A model generated the notes under the pieces. That model had not been told where the DNA came from, made no database searches, and saw only the letters and a program-made list of their open reading frames with translations. From NCBI GenBank assembly GCA_010405405.1, contig MU004230.1, positions 1,757,744 to 1,821,743 of the forward strand: DNA of 64,000 nt. Direction: 5' to 3'. Made by a program: the position numbers and the translations under genes. Below are positions 55,815-64,000 of this stretch, piece after piece (the stretch's first letter is position 1; the number at the start of each line of letters is the position of its first letter). Origin of the DNA: Microthyrium microscopicum. Its lineage: Eukaryota > Ascomycota > Dothideomycetes > Microthyriales > Microthyriaceae.

Positions 55815-58800
55815 ATGTCCGGTCTCCCTCTACCTGAGGATGGCGCGCCCCCTCCTATTATAAACACGCCGAAGTTCACTGTGTCGCATCAAGATGTTGA
55901 GCTCGATATCGATTTCTCGTCGCGTACGATATATGGCAAGACAGCAATCACAATAGACCCATCAGACAAGGATTTGCGCGCGGTTTCCCTGCGATGCCGC
56001 CAGCTGAAGGTTAAAAGCGTCAAGGTCGACAAGTGGCCGGTTCACAATTTCCAATACAAAGACGCGCATGAGGCTCTCAAGTTTCGGGAGGGGTTTACAC
56101 CTCGTCAACATCATTGGATACAAGAGAACTACGATCATTCGACTATGGGAAATGATCTGATAATACCGCTTCCTTCCAAAATGCGAGTTACGCCAGCCAC
56201 TACGACGTTGCGGGTCAATAATGCTAGCTTTACTCCCTCGGCTGATTTATCGTCCGCCACTACGCCAGCATCTGGATCTGACTTTCGAGCTTTCGTTGTC
56301 TATATCGAGTACGAGGCGCACGACATGCGGGATGGGTTACACTGGGTTGGGTTAAACGATCAGGATCCACGATATCCACATGTCTACACTTATAGCAACT
56401 CGCTGGCGTGGACCACTGCCAGCTATATGTTTCCCTGCGTTGATGAAGGCAATTCAAAACACCCTTGGCGATTATCGATCACTTGTCCTCGAACTCTAGG
56501 GGATATCAATTCACCGTCCTTACGAGGCTCAAATATTCCCCATACGAACGGTCTTACCAATGGAGTTAGTGACGCTATGCAAATAGATGTTCCTCGCCGC
56601 GAAACTACCTTTTCAGAGGAGGAAAAAGCCATGGAGCTCGCAGTTATTTGCTCTGGGTTTATGGAAGAAAATGATGTACCAGTGCAAGGAGCAGAATACC
56701 GTCGCAAATGGGTTTTCAATTGCACCACACCTGTTCTCCCCAGACATGTGGGGTTTGCTATTGGTCCATTCGAAGAGGTTGACTTGTCAGAATACCGCGA
56801 GAGCGAACAAGATGACAAGATGGGCCGAAGTGTCGTTCGTGTTCATGGTTTCTGTCTGCCAGGGCGGGCGGATGAATTGCGCAATACCTGCATGCCTCTT
56901 GCATCTGCTCTTGATAAACTATCAACTTCTTTCGTTTTCTATCCATTCGAAAGCGAGTCGTCGAGCTACAAAGTCTGCTTTGTAGATGATCTTTCCGTGG
57001 ACGTTGTCGATACCGCTACATTGTCGATTTGCAGCACACGACTTTTGGTTCCTGAAAATGTTATTGACCCTCTCTACGACTCCACGCGAGAACTGGTTCA
57101 CGCCGTTGCCAGCCAATGGCTCGGAGTGAAAATTTCTGCCAAGTCCGTTGAAGATTCTTGGTTGATTATAGGCGGTTCCTATTTCATGGCTGACTGGTTT
57201 ATGATGACTCTAACTGGTCGGAACGAACACCGCTTCCGTCTGAAGCTTGCGGCAGACAAAGTCCATGAACTGGACATCAACCGCCCAAGTCTCCATTCCA
57301 TGGGAACCGTTCTTGAAATTGATCCACAAGAATATGACTTCATAAAACTCAAAGCTCCAACAGTATTATCCATACTGCACAACCGTATTCTCAAAGCAAA
57401 CGGACGAATTGGTGTTAATCGCGCCCTTTCTCGTGTGATGCTTGATGATCAGGTTGGAAAGTTGCAAAACAGTCTTCTGGAAACGGATAGATTTATTCGC
57501 GCATGCGAAAAGGTCTCACACGGCCGTGTCGACACATTCTTTGCACAGTGGGTCTATGGTTCTGGCTGCCCGACTCTGCGGATTCAACAGCGCTTTAACA
57601 AGAAAAAGCTTGTGGTTGAAGTGACAATCCTTCAAGTGTCACGCGATGAACAAGTGCTTCCCTCCCTAAATGCCGAGACATTCATGCGAGAAGCAAAGGA
57701 GATGGAGGAAACCTTTCCCGTTGGCTTGCATCCGGTCTTGTTTACAGGCCCGATGACAATTCGAATCCACGAGGCTGATGGGACACCGTATGAACATATC
57801 GTTGACATCAAGGAGCTGACCACGAAAGTTGAAATACCTTACAATACCAAGTACAAGAGACTTAAGAGGAATCGACGTGCTAAGGAACGTGCGGCAGCTG
57901 CAGCTGGTGTGGACATATCGGGTGAACCTCAGGATGATGCACTCTTGTATTGCTTGGGCGATGTCCTGCAATCCGAGGAAGAGATTCGTGAATGGGATCT
58001 GGCAGATTGGTCCAAGGAGGACGAGGACAAAATGAACAACGAACATTTCGAATGGATTCGACTGGACAAGGATTTTGAATGGATTACCAAGATCAACTTC
58101 AACCAACCACATTATATGTGGGTCTCCCAATTGCAGCAAGACAATGATGTGGTTGCGCAGGTCGAGTCATTGCAATATTTGCTTAGGCAGCAACCGTTCC
58201 CTCTGGTCTCGACAATCCTTACTCGCACCTTGATGGATACCCGATACTTCTATGGAGTTCGCGTTATGGCTGTTCACGCTCTGGCGAAGAACGCCGTACA
58301 TGAACTCGACTGGATTGGCTTGAAGCACCTAGAAAAGGCGTTTCACGAGTTATACTGCTATGAAGACTCCAACATGACTCGATCAAATGACTTTTCGGAT
58401 ACTCGCAACTACAAAATCCAATGCGCCATACCAGAAGCGATGGCTATGGTTCGTGACTCAAATGGCAAAGCTCCAGATCGCGTCAAGAAATTCTTCCTGG
58501 ACACGCTAAAGTTCAACGACAACTCCAATAATGGCTATTCAGACTCTCATTACGTGGCAACCTTGATCTCATGTCTTGCGCAGTCTCTTGCTGTAACTGG
58601 TGATCAACCTCGTCGACTGAAAAGTTTGACTTACGAAGAGCTTGAGAGTATGACCATGGAAGAACAGGATAACGCTGTACAGGCTGAACGCGAACAAGTG
58701 CAACAAGACGTGATTGATGCTGAAAACCAACGAGCGGCTCTTGAGATCATCCAGCAAGTTCGACGAATTGACGAATGGATACCATCCTATCAAAACCTGA

Positions 58801-60179
58801 CCACTGTTACTGCTCTTGATAGCATCCGACTCTTGATGGGCAATGGAATCATACCCAAGCGACTGGTCGATTTCCTACAGTATACAAGCCCGGGTCATTC
58901 ATCTTCCATTCGACTAAAGGCATTCGAATGTCTCATTGAACTTGGAGTATTTGTCCAGTCCGAGGTCATGGACTATTTCCTTGTCAGCTTTTATGAGGAA
59001 CCCTCACCATATTTTCGTTCTAAGCTTTGGAAACTGATTGGACGTGGATTGGCACAGATTGCACTCAGTGTAGAAGAAGAGCCTGTTGTCGTCGAAACTG
59101 CTCAGCCAACTTTGCATTTGGAAATGGAAGCCATGGATATTGATAAACCAAAGCCACCTCCTCGAGATATCAAGACAATGGCAGAGGCTAAGGCTAATTT
59201 GAGAAAACGCATTGGTGGTCGGCAGGAGCTCGAAGATGGTCTGCTGGATGCTTTGCGTTCTCCAAAGATCAGTATCGATCATTTTCTTGATCTTCTTACA
59301 GTGTGTCGAATGCTGTATGATACAGTCAATAGACTCATTGTCAAGCTGAGATATCCCACTTACAAGACAGTCAAACACATTGGAGATGGCAAAGTGCGGT
59401 TCAGATCGACAGGTCGTTTCCGTACCACACCACACACTCGCCTCGAGGATCGATGGAAGCGTCCCTCTCCAGAGCCTGTCTCTTCGCCTCTCAAACGTCC
59501 TCATCTCGAATTCCCCGAAGACGCGCTGATCAAGACGGAAGATGCTCCAGATTTCAAACGGCCACGCCTTTCGATGGAAGAAATACCACTCTCCAATGGA
59601 GCACCAGTAATACCTCCAATTACATTACCATCCACATCTGCTTTACCTGTACTTGCACCTCCTCGACCTACACCTCCTGCTCCACGACCGGTATCTGCAA
59701 CTCCCAAGCCTGAATCACCTGCTTCAAACTCGGCTCCCAAAAAGAAGCAGAAGCCATCCGAGAGCGTTGCCAGCGTGCCTCCTCGCAAGCCCATCACCAT
59801 CAAGCCACCTAAAGTTACGAAAACAAAATCGAGAATTGTGCAGCTGCATCTGGCCCCTCGCTTGCTCTCCCGATTCCCGGTTGGTGTCTCAGGCACTCCT
59901 GGAAAGGCCGTCCCTATCTCTCCCATATCTGCCGCATCTCCTCCTTCAACACAAACTTCTGCGACACTTACACCAACCAAGGGTTCACGAATCGTGAAAC
60001 TTCCCTACCCAAAAGGCTTTGACTTGGATAAAGGCAAGCACAAAACGAAGACTTCCGGTTCGCCACCGGTTCGGCCCGCTAGCACTACTTCTGCAGTGCA
60101 TATAAGCCCTCCAGCATCTATTCCTGAGACTGCTCCAAAGAAACTGATGCTCAAGCTAAATCTGGGGGCCAAGAAGTAG
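55815..60179 (+). CDS. TAF2: TAF2, TFIID subunit
   Basis: TAF2 (TSM1/TAF150) is part of TFIID and recognises initiator DNA in RNA polymerase II promoters. The gene is one 4.4 kb exon coding for 1454 residues. The N-terminal half is an M1-aminopeptidase-like fold: an N-terminal beta part (FTVSHQDVELDIDFSSRTIYG), then LAWTTASYMFPCVDE, and the helical part. At the place of the zinc motif HExxH the sequence is H429-A-V-A-S433, so both the Glu and second His are lost, as usual in TAF2. The middle holds HEAT-like helices (LQYLLRQQPFPLVSTILTRTL and DTRYFYGVRVMAVHALAKNA). The last ~250 residues are Pro/Ser/Lys-rich, disordered and nuclear-looking. It is longer than many relatives because of this tail. 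Confidence 0.95.
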   Translation: MSGLPLPEDGAPPPIINTPKFTVSHQDVELDIDFSSRTIYGKTAITIDPSDKDLRAVSLRCRQLKVKSVKVDKWPVHNFQYKDAHEALKFREGFTPRQHHWIQENYDHSTMGNDLIIPLPSKMRVTPATTTLRVNNASFTPSADLSSATTPASGSDFRAFVVYIEYEAHDMRDGLHWVGLNDQDPRYPHVYTYSNSLAWTTASYMFPCVDEGNSKHPWRLSITCPRTLGDINSPSLRGSNIPHTNGLTNGVSDAMQIDVPRRETTFSEEEKAMELAVICSGFMEENDVPVQGAEYRRKWVFNCTTPVLPRHVGFAIGPFEEVDLSEYRESEQDDKMGRSVVRVHGFCLPGRADELRNTCMPLASALDKLSTSFVFYPFESESSSYKVCFVDDLSVDVVDTATLSICSTRLLVPENVIDPLYDSTRELVHAVASQWLGVKISAKSVEDSWLIIGGSYFMADWFMMTLTGRNEHRFRLKLAADKVHELDINRPSLHSMGTVLEIDPQEYDFIKLKAPTVLSILHNRILKANGRIGVNRALSRVMLDDQVGKLQNSLLETDRFIRACEKVSHGRVDTFFAQWVYGSGCPTLRIQQRFNKKKLVVEVTILQVSRDEQVLPSLNAETFMREAKEMEETFPVGLHPVLFTGPMTIRIHEADGTPYEHIVDIKELTTKVEIPYNTKYKRLKRNRRAKERAAAAAGVDISGEPQDDALLYCLGDVLQSEEEIREWDLADWSKEDEDKMNNEHFEWIRLDKDFEWITKINFNQPHYMWVSQLQQDNDVVAQVESLQYLLRQQPFPLVSTILTRTLMDTRYFYGVRVMAVHALAKNAVHELDWIGLKHLEKAFHELYCYEDSNMTRSNDFSDTRNYKIQCAIPEAMAMVRDSNGKAPDRVKKFFLDTLKFNDNSNNGYSDSHYVATLISCLAQSLAVTGDQPRRLKSLTYEELESMTMEEQDNAVQAEREQVQQDVIDAENQRAALEIIQQVRRIDEWIPSYQNLTTVTALDSIRLLMGNGIIPKRLVDFLQYTSPGHSSSIRLKAFECLIELGVFVQSEVMDYFLVSFYEEPSPYFRSKLWKLIGRGLAQIALSVEEEPVVVETAQPTLHLEMEAMDIDKPKPPPRDIKTMAEAKANLRKRIGGRQELEDGLLDALRSPKISIDHFLDLLTVCRMLYDTVNRLIVKLRYPTYKTVKHIGDGKVRFRSTGRFRTTPHTRLEDRWKRPSPEPVSSPLKRPHLEFPEDALIKTEDAPDFKRPRLSMEEIPLSNGAPVIPPITLPSTSALPVLAPPRPTPPAPRPVSATPKPESPASNSAPKKKQKPSESVASVPPRKPITIKPPKVTKTKSRIVQLHLAPRLLSRFPVGVSGTPGKAVPISPISAASPPSTQTSATLTPTKGSRIVKLPYPKGFDLDKGKHKTKTSGSPPVRPASTTSAVHISPPASIPETAPKKLMLKLNLGAKK

Positions 60180-60999
60180 CGTTAACTTGGCCTCAGAATA
60201 TTGTCTTTCTCACCACAAAAGACCCACGGAGAAATTGCCGGTGTCGGTATAGTTCGGTATGATCGGATTGTGATCCCCGTGAAGGATCTTGAAGGCTGTT
60301 GTTCAGTCAGGTCTCTGTCATGCGGACCTGAATAAGGAAAAAGCATCACATGCGTAATTTTTTCTTCTACCTGCATTGCATTGGCGTTGGGTGCCCACAT
60401 CTGGGCTAAATTCATTATTTTTGTATACTTAGTTATAAATTCCCCCGTCTTGATGGTAGATCCAAATGGTGAAAATCTAGACCATTGGTTTTGACGCTCT
60501 TCCTTGTTGTCATGTCATCTGAGCGAGCGGCGCTGCAGGTTCGCTGTGCGCAATGCTCCCCGTCGTGATAGCACGTTGCTCCCCTGCTCGGTCGCGCGTT
60601 TGCTGCTAATCCTGTCAATCTACTGCAGCGTTCACTCGTTAGCTGCTTCTGTAAGACGTGTATACGCGGTAGTGTCAGATTCCCTGTGTGAGGCTGCCGC
60701 TGTCCATCGTACGTGCGTTTAAGTCTACTGGGGAGTGGATCCTGTTTCCTCTAGTATCGTATTTCGTGAATTAGCCGTCGCTGTTATCTAGAATGCCATT
60801 TTGTCTTCTTATGATACCACTTTGAAGTTGTCTCTTTCATTCTTTCTCTCCTCTACTACTCTTGTTCGGACTTAACCAAACTGATTCACCAGCCGTCTTT
60901 TGTATCACTGATCCAGACGCACAGAAACATCAATCAGCAATCTAACGGAAGCAGCAAAAACTATCCGTTACAAACCTCCAGCATTCGCTAGCCGCAACT
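60180..60999. other. Intergenic, no gene supported
   Basis: TAF2 3' flank and promoter of the small two-exon gene. A run TTTCATTCTTTCTCTCC near 60833-60850 is pyrimidine-rich. Nothing else seen. Confidence 0.4.
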
Positions 61000-61677
61000 A
61001 TGTCTGACGCTTCCACACTAGCCTCTAACTTCGCCAAAGTTATACCCCTTACCCGGGAAACCGCATGCGCAATCCGTAACTGGAATCAGACGCCATACCA
61101 GTATGCTCCGCCCAACTACACCCGTCTCATGGACCTCTTTGTCCGCTTCCTGGAAGAGTGGGCCGTTGCCATGGGTCCAAATGACACCCGACAAGCAGCA
61201 CAACGGCAACTCGAGGCATGCTTGAATGGCAAACGATCTGGCAAGACTCTTAGCGTGAACAACGACCTGGCCGTGGTGATAGGTCTATGTATGCCCAGTC
61301 ATCCATCTAGTCAATAGCGATTACCCACAGAGCTAACCGTGAAGACAGTAGAGTTACGCGGCGGTTGGGCGGCGATTCTGAAGCGGTTTGATCGAGTCGT
61401 GGAGAAGGCTGAAGACGACGACACACGGCGACACACCACAGTCTATCAATATAGACAAGGCTTACCGACGGTACTGCAGATTGTGATGGTGCAGTTGGCA
61501 GTGTTGGAGAAGATGGCTTTTGAGGTGCCGGAGGTCTGTGAACAGGATTTCAGGCCAGAGTACTTTCGGAAGCTAGTACTGGACATAAGTTGTGAGTTGA
61601 TAGAGGAAGAACTACCAGCAGTAGTGGAGAGGGTAAGATTCCCTTGCCAACCAGCATTTCTGGACGACATCCGATGA
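61000..61677 (+). CDS. Hypothetical 205-residue protein
   Basis: Exons 61000-61288 and 61349-61677 with a 60-nt intron (GTATGC, GCTAAC branch, ACAG acceptor). The obvious earlier AG at 61330 would make an immediate stop, so the one at 61348 is preferred. The protein is 205 residues and mostly helical, with NYTRLMDLFVRFLEEWAVAMGP, ELRGGWAAILKRFDRVVEKAE, VYQYRQGLPTVLQIVMVQLAVLEKM and YFRKLVLDISCELIEEELP. No signal peptide or named domain is recognised. The repeated helix pattern suggests a soluble partner protein. A palindromic element begins about 20 bases after its stop. Confidence 0.65.
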
Positions 61678-61697
61678 AAGCAGAAAACATCATTTCT

Positions 61698-61768
61698 CCC
61701 ATCGCACTTGATGGCCACCATAGAATTCGTTCCTGATCGAGTGCAATGGTGGCCATCGGGTGCGATGG
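61698..61768. repeat. Palindromic element related to the 33.8 kb repeat
   Basis: Left arm at 61699-61721 (ccatcgcacttgatggcc then accat) pairs with right arm 61746-61768 over 23 bases with two adjacent mismatches; the loop is 24 bases and holds tgatcgagtgca. The core words ccatcgcac, cgagtgc and gtgcgatgg are shared with the tandem units at 33751-33946. It lies 20 bases past a stop codon, as the other one does. Confidence 0.7.
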
Positions 61769-62095
61769 AAGGTTCGAGTTGCACCATTTAAAGACCAAAT
61801 GGGCTTTTCAAGGCATGTCAACTCTGATCGTGTGCCTGTACTAACAAATTCCAGCCTGAAGAGCCAGCGATAGCGACGAACGGGACATGAGCTGATACAA
61901 ATGGGAATCATGGATTGGTAAGACTTGGAGGCTTCACTGCACAGTGGTTGTATAAACGATATAATTGACTTATAATTGAGTTAAATTGACTGAACACCAG
62001 TCACAGATACTGTCACTCCATTGCCATTATGTGTTCAAAATCAGTTGACCTTCACAAACCAGTTCCCTTGCCAACCTTGACGTACATGTCCAGAA
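61769..62095. other. Convergent 3' region
   Basis: About 330 bases between two convergent genes, after the palindrome. AT-rich runs such as ataattgacttataattgag near 61962-61981. No gene supported. Confidence 0.4.
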
Positions 62096-62837
62096 CTATG
62101 GGTACCATAGAGGATCTGCATCATCGCGCCAACTATACTGTTTTCCATGAATAGCAATCTTTTCAGATCGATTCTTGCGGCACAGGCTACAACATTCTCG
62201 ATTATCGTCTGGCATCGTTTCGACAGATGTCTTAGAGCACAACTGGTACTTTGTATCCTCCACACTGTCGTTGGTGTCTGCCATTTTGCGCTGCAGCTTT
62301 TCCAATTCCCGTCCAGTCCAAACTTTCGGCGCTGACCATGTTGCATGGTCGGTCACCATAAATGTTGTAAGCCTCAACAAGATCTGGAATCCTTTGTTGA
62401 TATCATCGTGTTCATCTGTGAGTTGTGTGGAACGGTTAATGAAGTGGTCGGCCCAGTACTTCTTCGTATACTTGGCTTGCTCCATATTAGTCGTTGCTAT
62501 ATGAGTGCTTTTATTCTTACGTACCATAAGATAACGTCTCGCGAAGAGTATCGTACAAGTTATCGCGACCGACGTAGCCAATATCGATCAATTTGGCGTT
62601 GGGCTCGTCATTGTCTTGATTGCAGGTGGCCAATAATTTGGCAGATGCACCTTTCCATTCCTTTATGAATTTTGTAAATAGTTCAGGTAGCGTATAGAAG
62701 GGAGTGCAATAACATGGCGTAACAATGAGAGGAGCAGCTTCTGCCACGATCGTTTGAAGTTCAGAGGCCTCTTTTATTACCTCTGCGATAGAGGCTTGGA
62801 TAGCGGATATGTCGTTCTTGACTTGCCGTGAGGCCAT
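62096..62837 (-). CDS. Hypothetical 230-residue helical protein
   Basis: Minus-strand exons 62837-62525 and 62475-62096 with a 49-nt intron (GTACGT donor, GACTAAT branch, AAG acceptor) give 230 residues. Reading through instead ends at a stop two codons past the donor. The N-terminal half is hydrophobic-helical (IQASIAEVIKEASELQTIVAEAAPLIV, PELFTKFIKEWKGASAKLL). The second half is charged with KKYWADHFINRSTQ, FQILLRLTTFMVTDHATW, VWTGRELEKLQRKM, and a Cys pair (CCSLC) near the end. I recognise no domain. It converges with the gene at 61000-61677. Could be a HeLo/prion-inhibition-like helical bundle by texture, but that is a guess. Confidence 0.6.
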
Positions 62838-63420
62838 TTCGGATTTTGTTTCCGCACTACAGCCTGAAGGTTTTTAGGTTAACAAAAGGATTACTGAACA
62901 AGATGAGGACTGTAGTTTCCCGTGGGTTATTTTAAAAGACTTGCGGCGAGAAGTATCGTCCTAAGTATCACCTAAACTTCTTGTGCGTTTGATCAATCAA
63001 TCACTCTGGGCAATTTGGGTACCCGCCTAAGTAGATGTGTAAGTGGTGAAGCGTGTAAAGGTGAACTAGCTATTGCTTTGCTGGAGACAACACTAGCCGG
63101 CATCTGCCGTCGAATCAATGGCAAGTATAGCATCTCTTTTTGAAAAGAGATGGTGGGAGCCATCGGCGTTGATGGGAGTGCGCCGTTTATGTTGGCATGT
63201 CGTTGGCAGCGTGCTAGGATCAGCACTTTCCTAAGGAAATGCAATAATATATATCCGGAAGTGTTCTATTGAAGCCTGTAGCCCAATCGCGGCACCAGTG
63301 CGATTCTATCCCGTTCGTGCCAGCCTAGACCTAGTTTCGCCAAAAATGGTAGCCTGATTTTGCAGCTTTAGCAATATTCAACACTTATTCTTGCCCCTCT
63401 TCCAACCTGCTTCGATATAA
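62838..63420. other. Intergenic, no gene supported
   Basis: Promoter of the minus-strand gene on the left. The 83-codon minus frame at 62993-63244 has no recognisable motif. Confidence 0.35.
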
Positions 63421-64000
63421 GAGCGTAGCTCCTGGGAGCCAACGAGGCTGATAGGAGCGCGCCTTGATTTCGTTGGTGTGGCAGACCCAGGATCGAGAAA
63501 TTACAGCCTGATAGGTCAGCCTCGCAGCTTCCACAAGCGAATCACGCTCCTGCTCAATACAGTCAATGCATTTGATTGGGTTAAGGAAGGAGCGAACTCA
63601 CCCACTAGACCTAAAGAGGTCGAGCCTCTTCTTTACTCCATCTTTTGGTCTGCTGCGACGAGAAGCATTGCGACAACCAAGCACCATCATTCGCAGCCGT
63701 TCAAAGTCATTATGTCTCGTCCACAGAAGCCACGCGTAATTACTATGCGAGATATGCAGGTGGTATATCTCATTTTCGAACCAATTTTCAAGCCACACGC
63801 CTCTCTCAAAAACATACACACAGTCCGAGTAAAGGTTGAGGCAGCCCGCCAGTCCTTACCAGGCGCACGCGATCTAACCAATTTTTACGGGATCGATCTC
63901 CTTGTTCAAATACTTCTACGCCTGCTTACGGAAGGCCACTTTCATCAGTCCATCTTTCAAGCACAAGAGCTGATGCCCGCGGAAGCAGCTGTGCCGGTCA
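63421..64000 (+). CDS. Partial open frame at right edge
   Basis: One plus-strand frame is open from 63421 (after TAA 63418-63420) to the last base, about 193 codons, with no stop. The only ATG that looks usable is at 63712, giving MSRPQKPRVITMRDMQVVYL and then PGARDLTNFYGIDLLVQILLRLL to the edge. The upstream part has no ATG and may be leader sequence or an earlier exon. A frame this long is unlikely by chance but not impossible. Product unknown; the visible part has no signal peptide and no recognised motif. Confidence 0.35.

Overview
The window is nuclear DNA of a filamentous ascomycete (Pezizomycotina). Genes are separated by about 0.3-2.3 kb. Many are split by 49-75 nt introns with GTATGT/GTAAGT-type donors and CTAAC/CTAAT-type branch points. 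The proteins are a mix of universal eukaryotic housekeeping factors and families known mainly from filamentous fungi. No operons, CRISPR arrays, rRNA or tRNA genes, transposase genes or viral sequences were found. The species cannot be named from sequence alone. Exon boundaries were worked out by hand from splice signals and frame continuity.

Region 1-12 kb is dense and conserved. It holds the 3' part of CDC45 (replicative helicase factor), SLA2 (endocytic actin adaptor, eight exons), SLU7 (splicing factor, minus strand), RPT1 (proteasome ATPase) and PMT4 (protein O-mannosyltransferase). SLA2 usually borders the mating-type locus in this group, but here it sits between CDC45 and SLU7 with no MAT gene.

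Region 12-19 kb is gene-poor accessory DNA with small lineage-specific genes. Three encode proteins that start Met-Cys and share a Cys spacing; one two-exon gene has an in-frame TAG followed by more open frame.

Region 19-48 kb is mixed. It holds a GT34 mannosyltransferase (MNN10/11 type), a large single-pass membrane protein, two TLC-domain paralogues flanking DGK1 and SPB4, a polytopic DUF3433-like protein, a coiled-coil protein joined tightly (possibly as one transcript) to ATG29, a 1038-residue fungal orphan, and a secreted HsbA-like protein. A tandem repeat lies just after SPB4.

Region 48-64 kb starts with a 2.3 kb stretch without a supported gene. It continues with a MOSC-domain protein divergent from conventional kinesin (with 5-nt and 20-nt coding exons), TAF2, two small unknown genes, a palindromic element related to the SPB4 repeat, and an open frame running off the right edge.

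The genes do not form one pathway. Two loose themes are protein O-/N-mannosylation and cell-wall functions (PMT4, MNN10-like, HsbA) and lipid/membrane functions (DGK1, TLC pair, SLA2). I see no convincing new multi-gene system. The most unusual items are the possible ATG29 fusion, the repeat family with matching inverted arms, the Met-Cys small-protein family, and SLA2 away from MAT.
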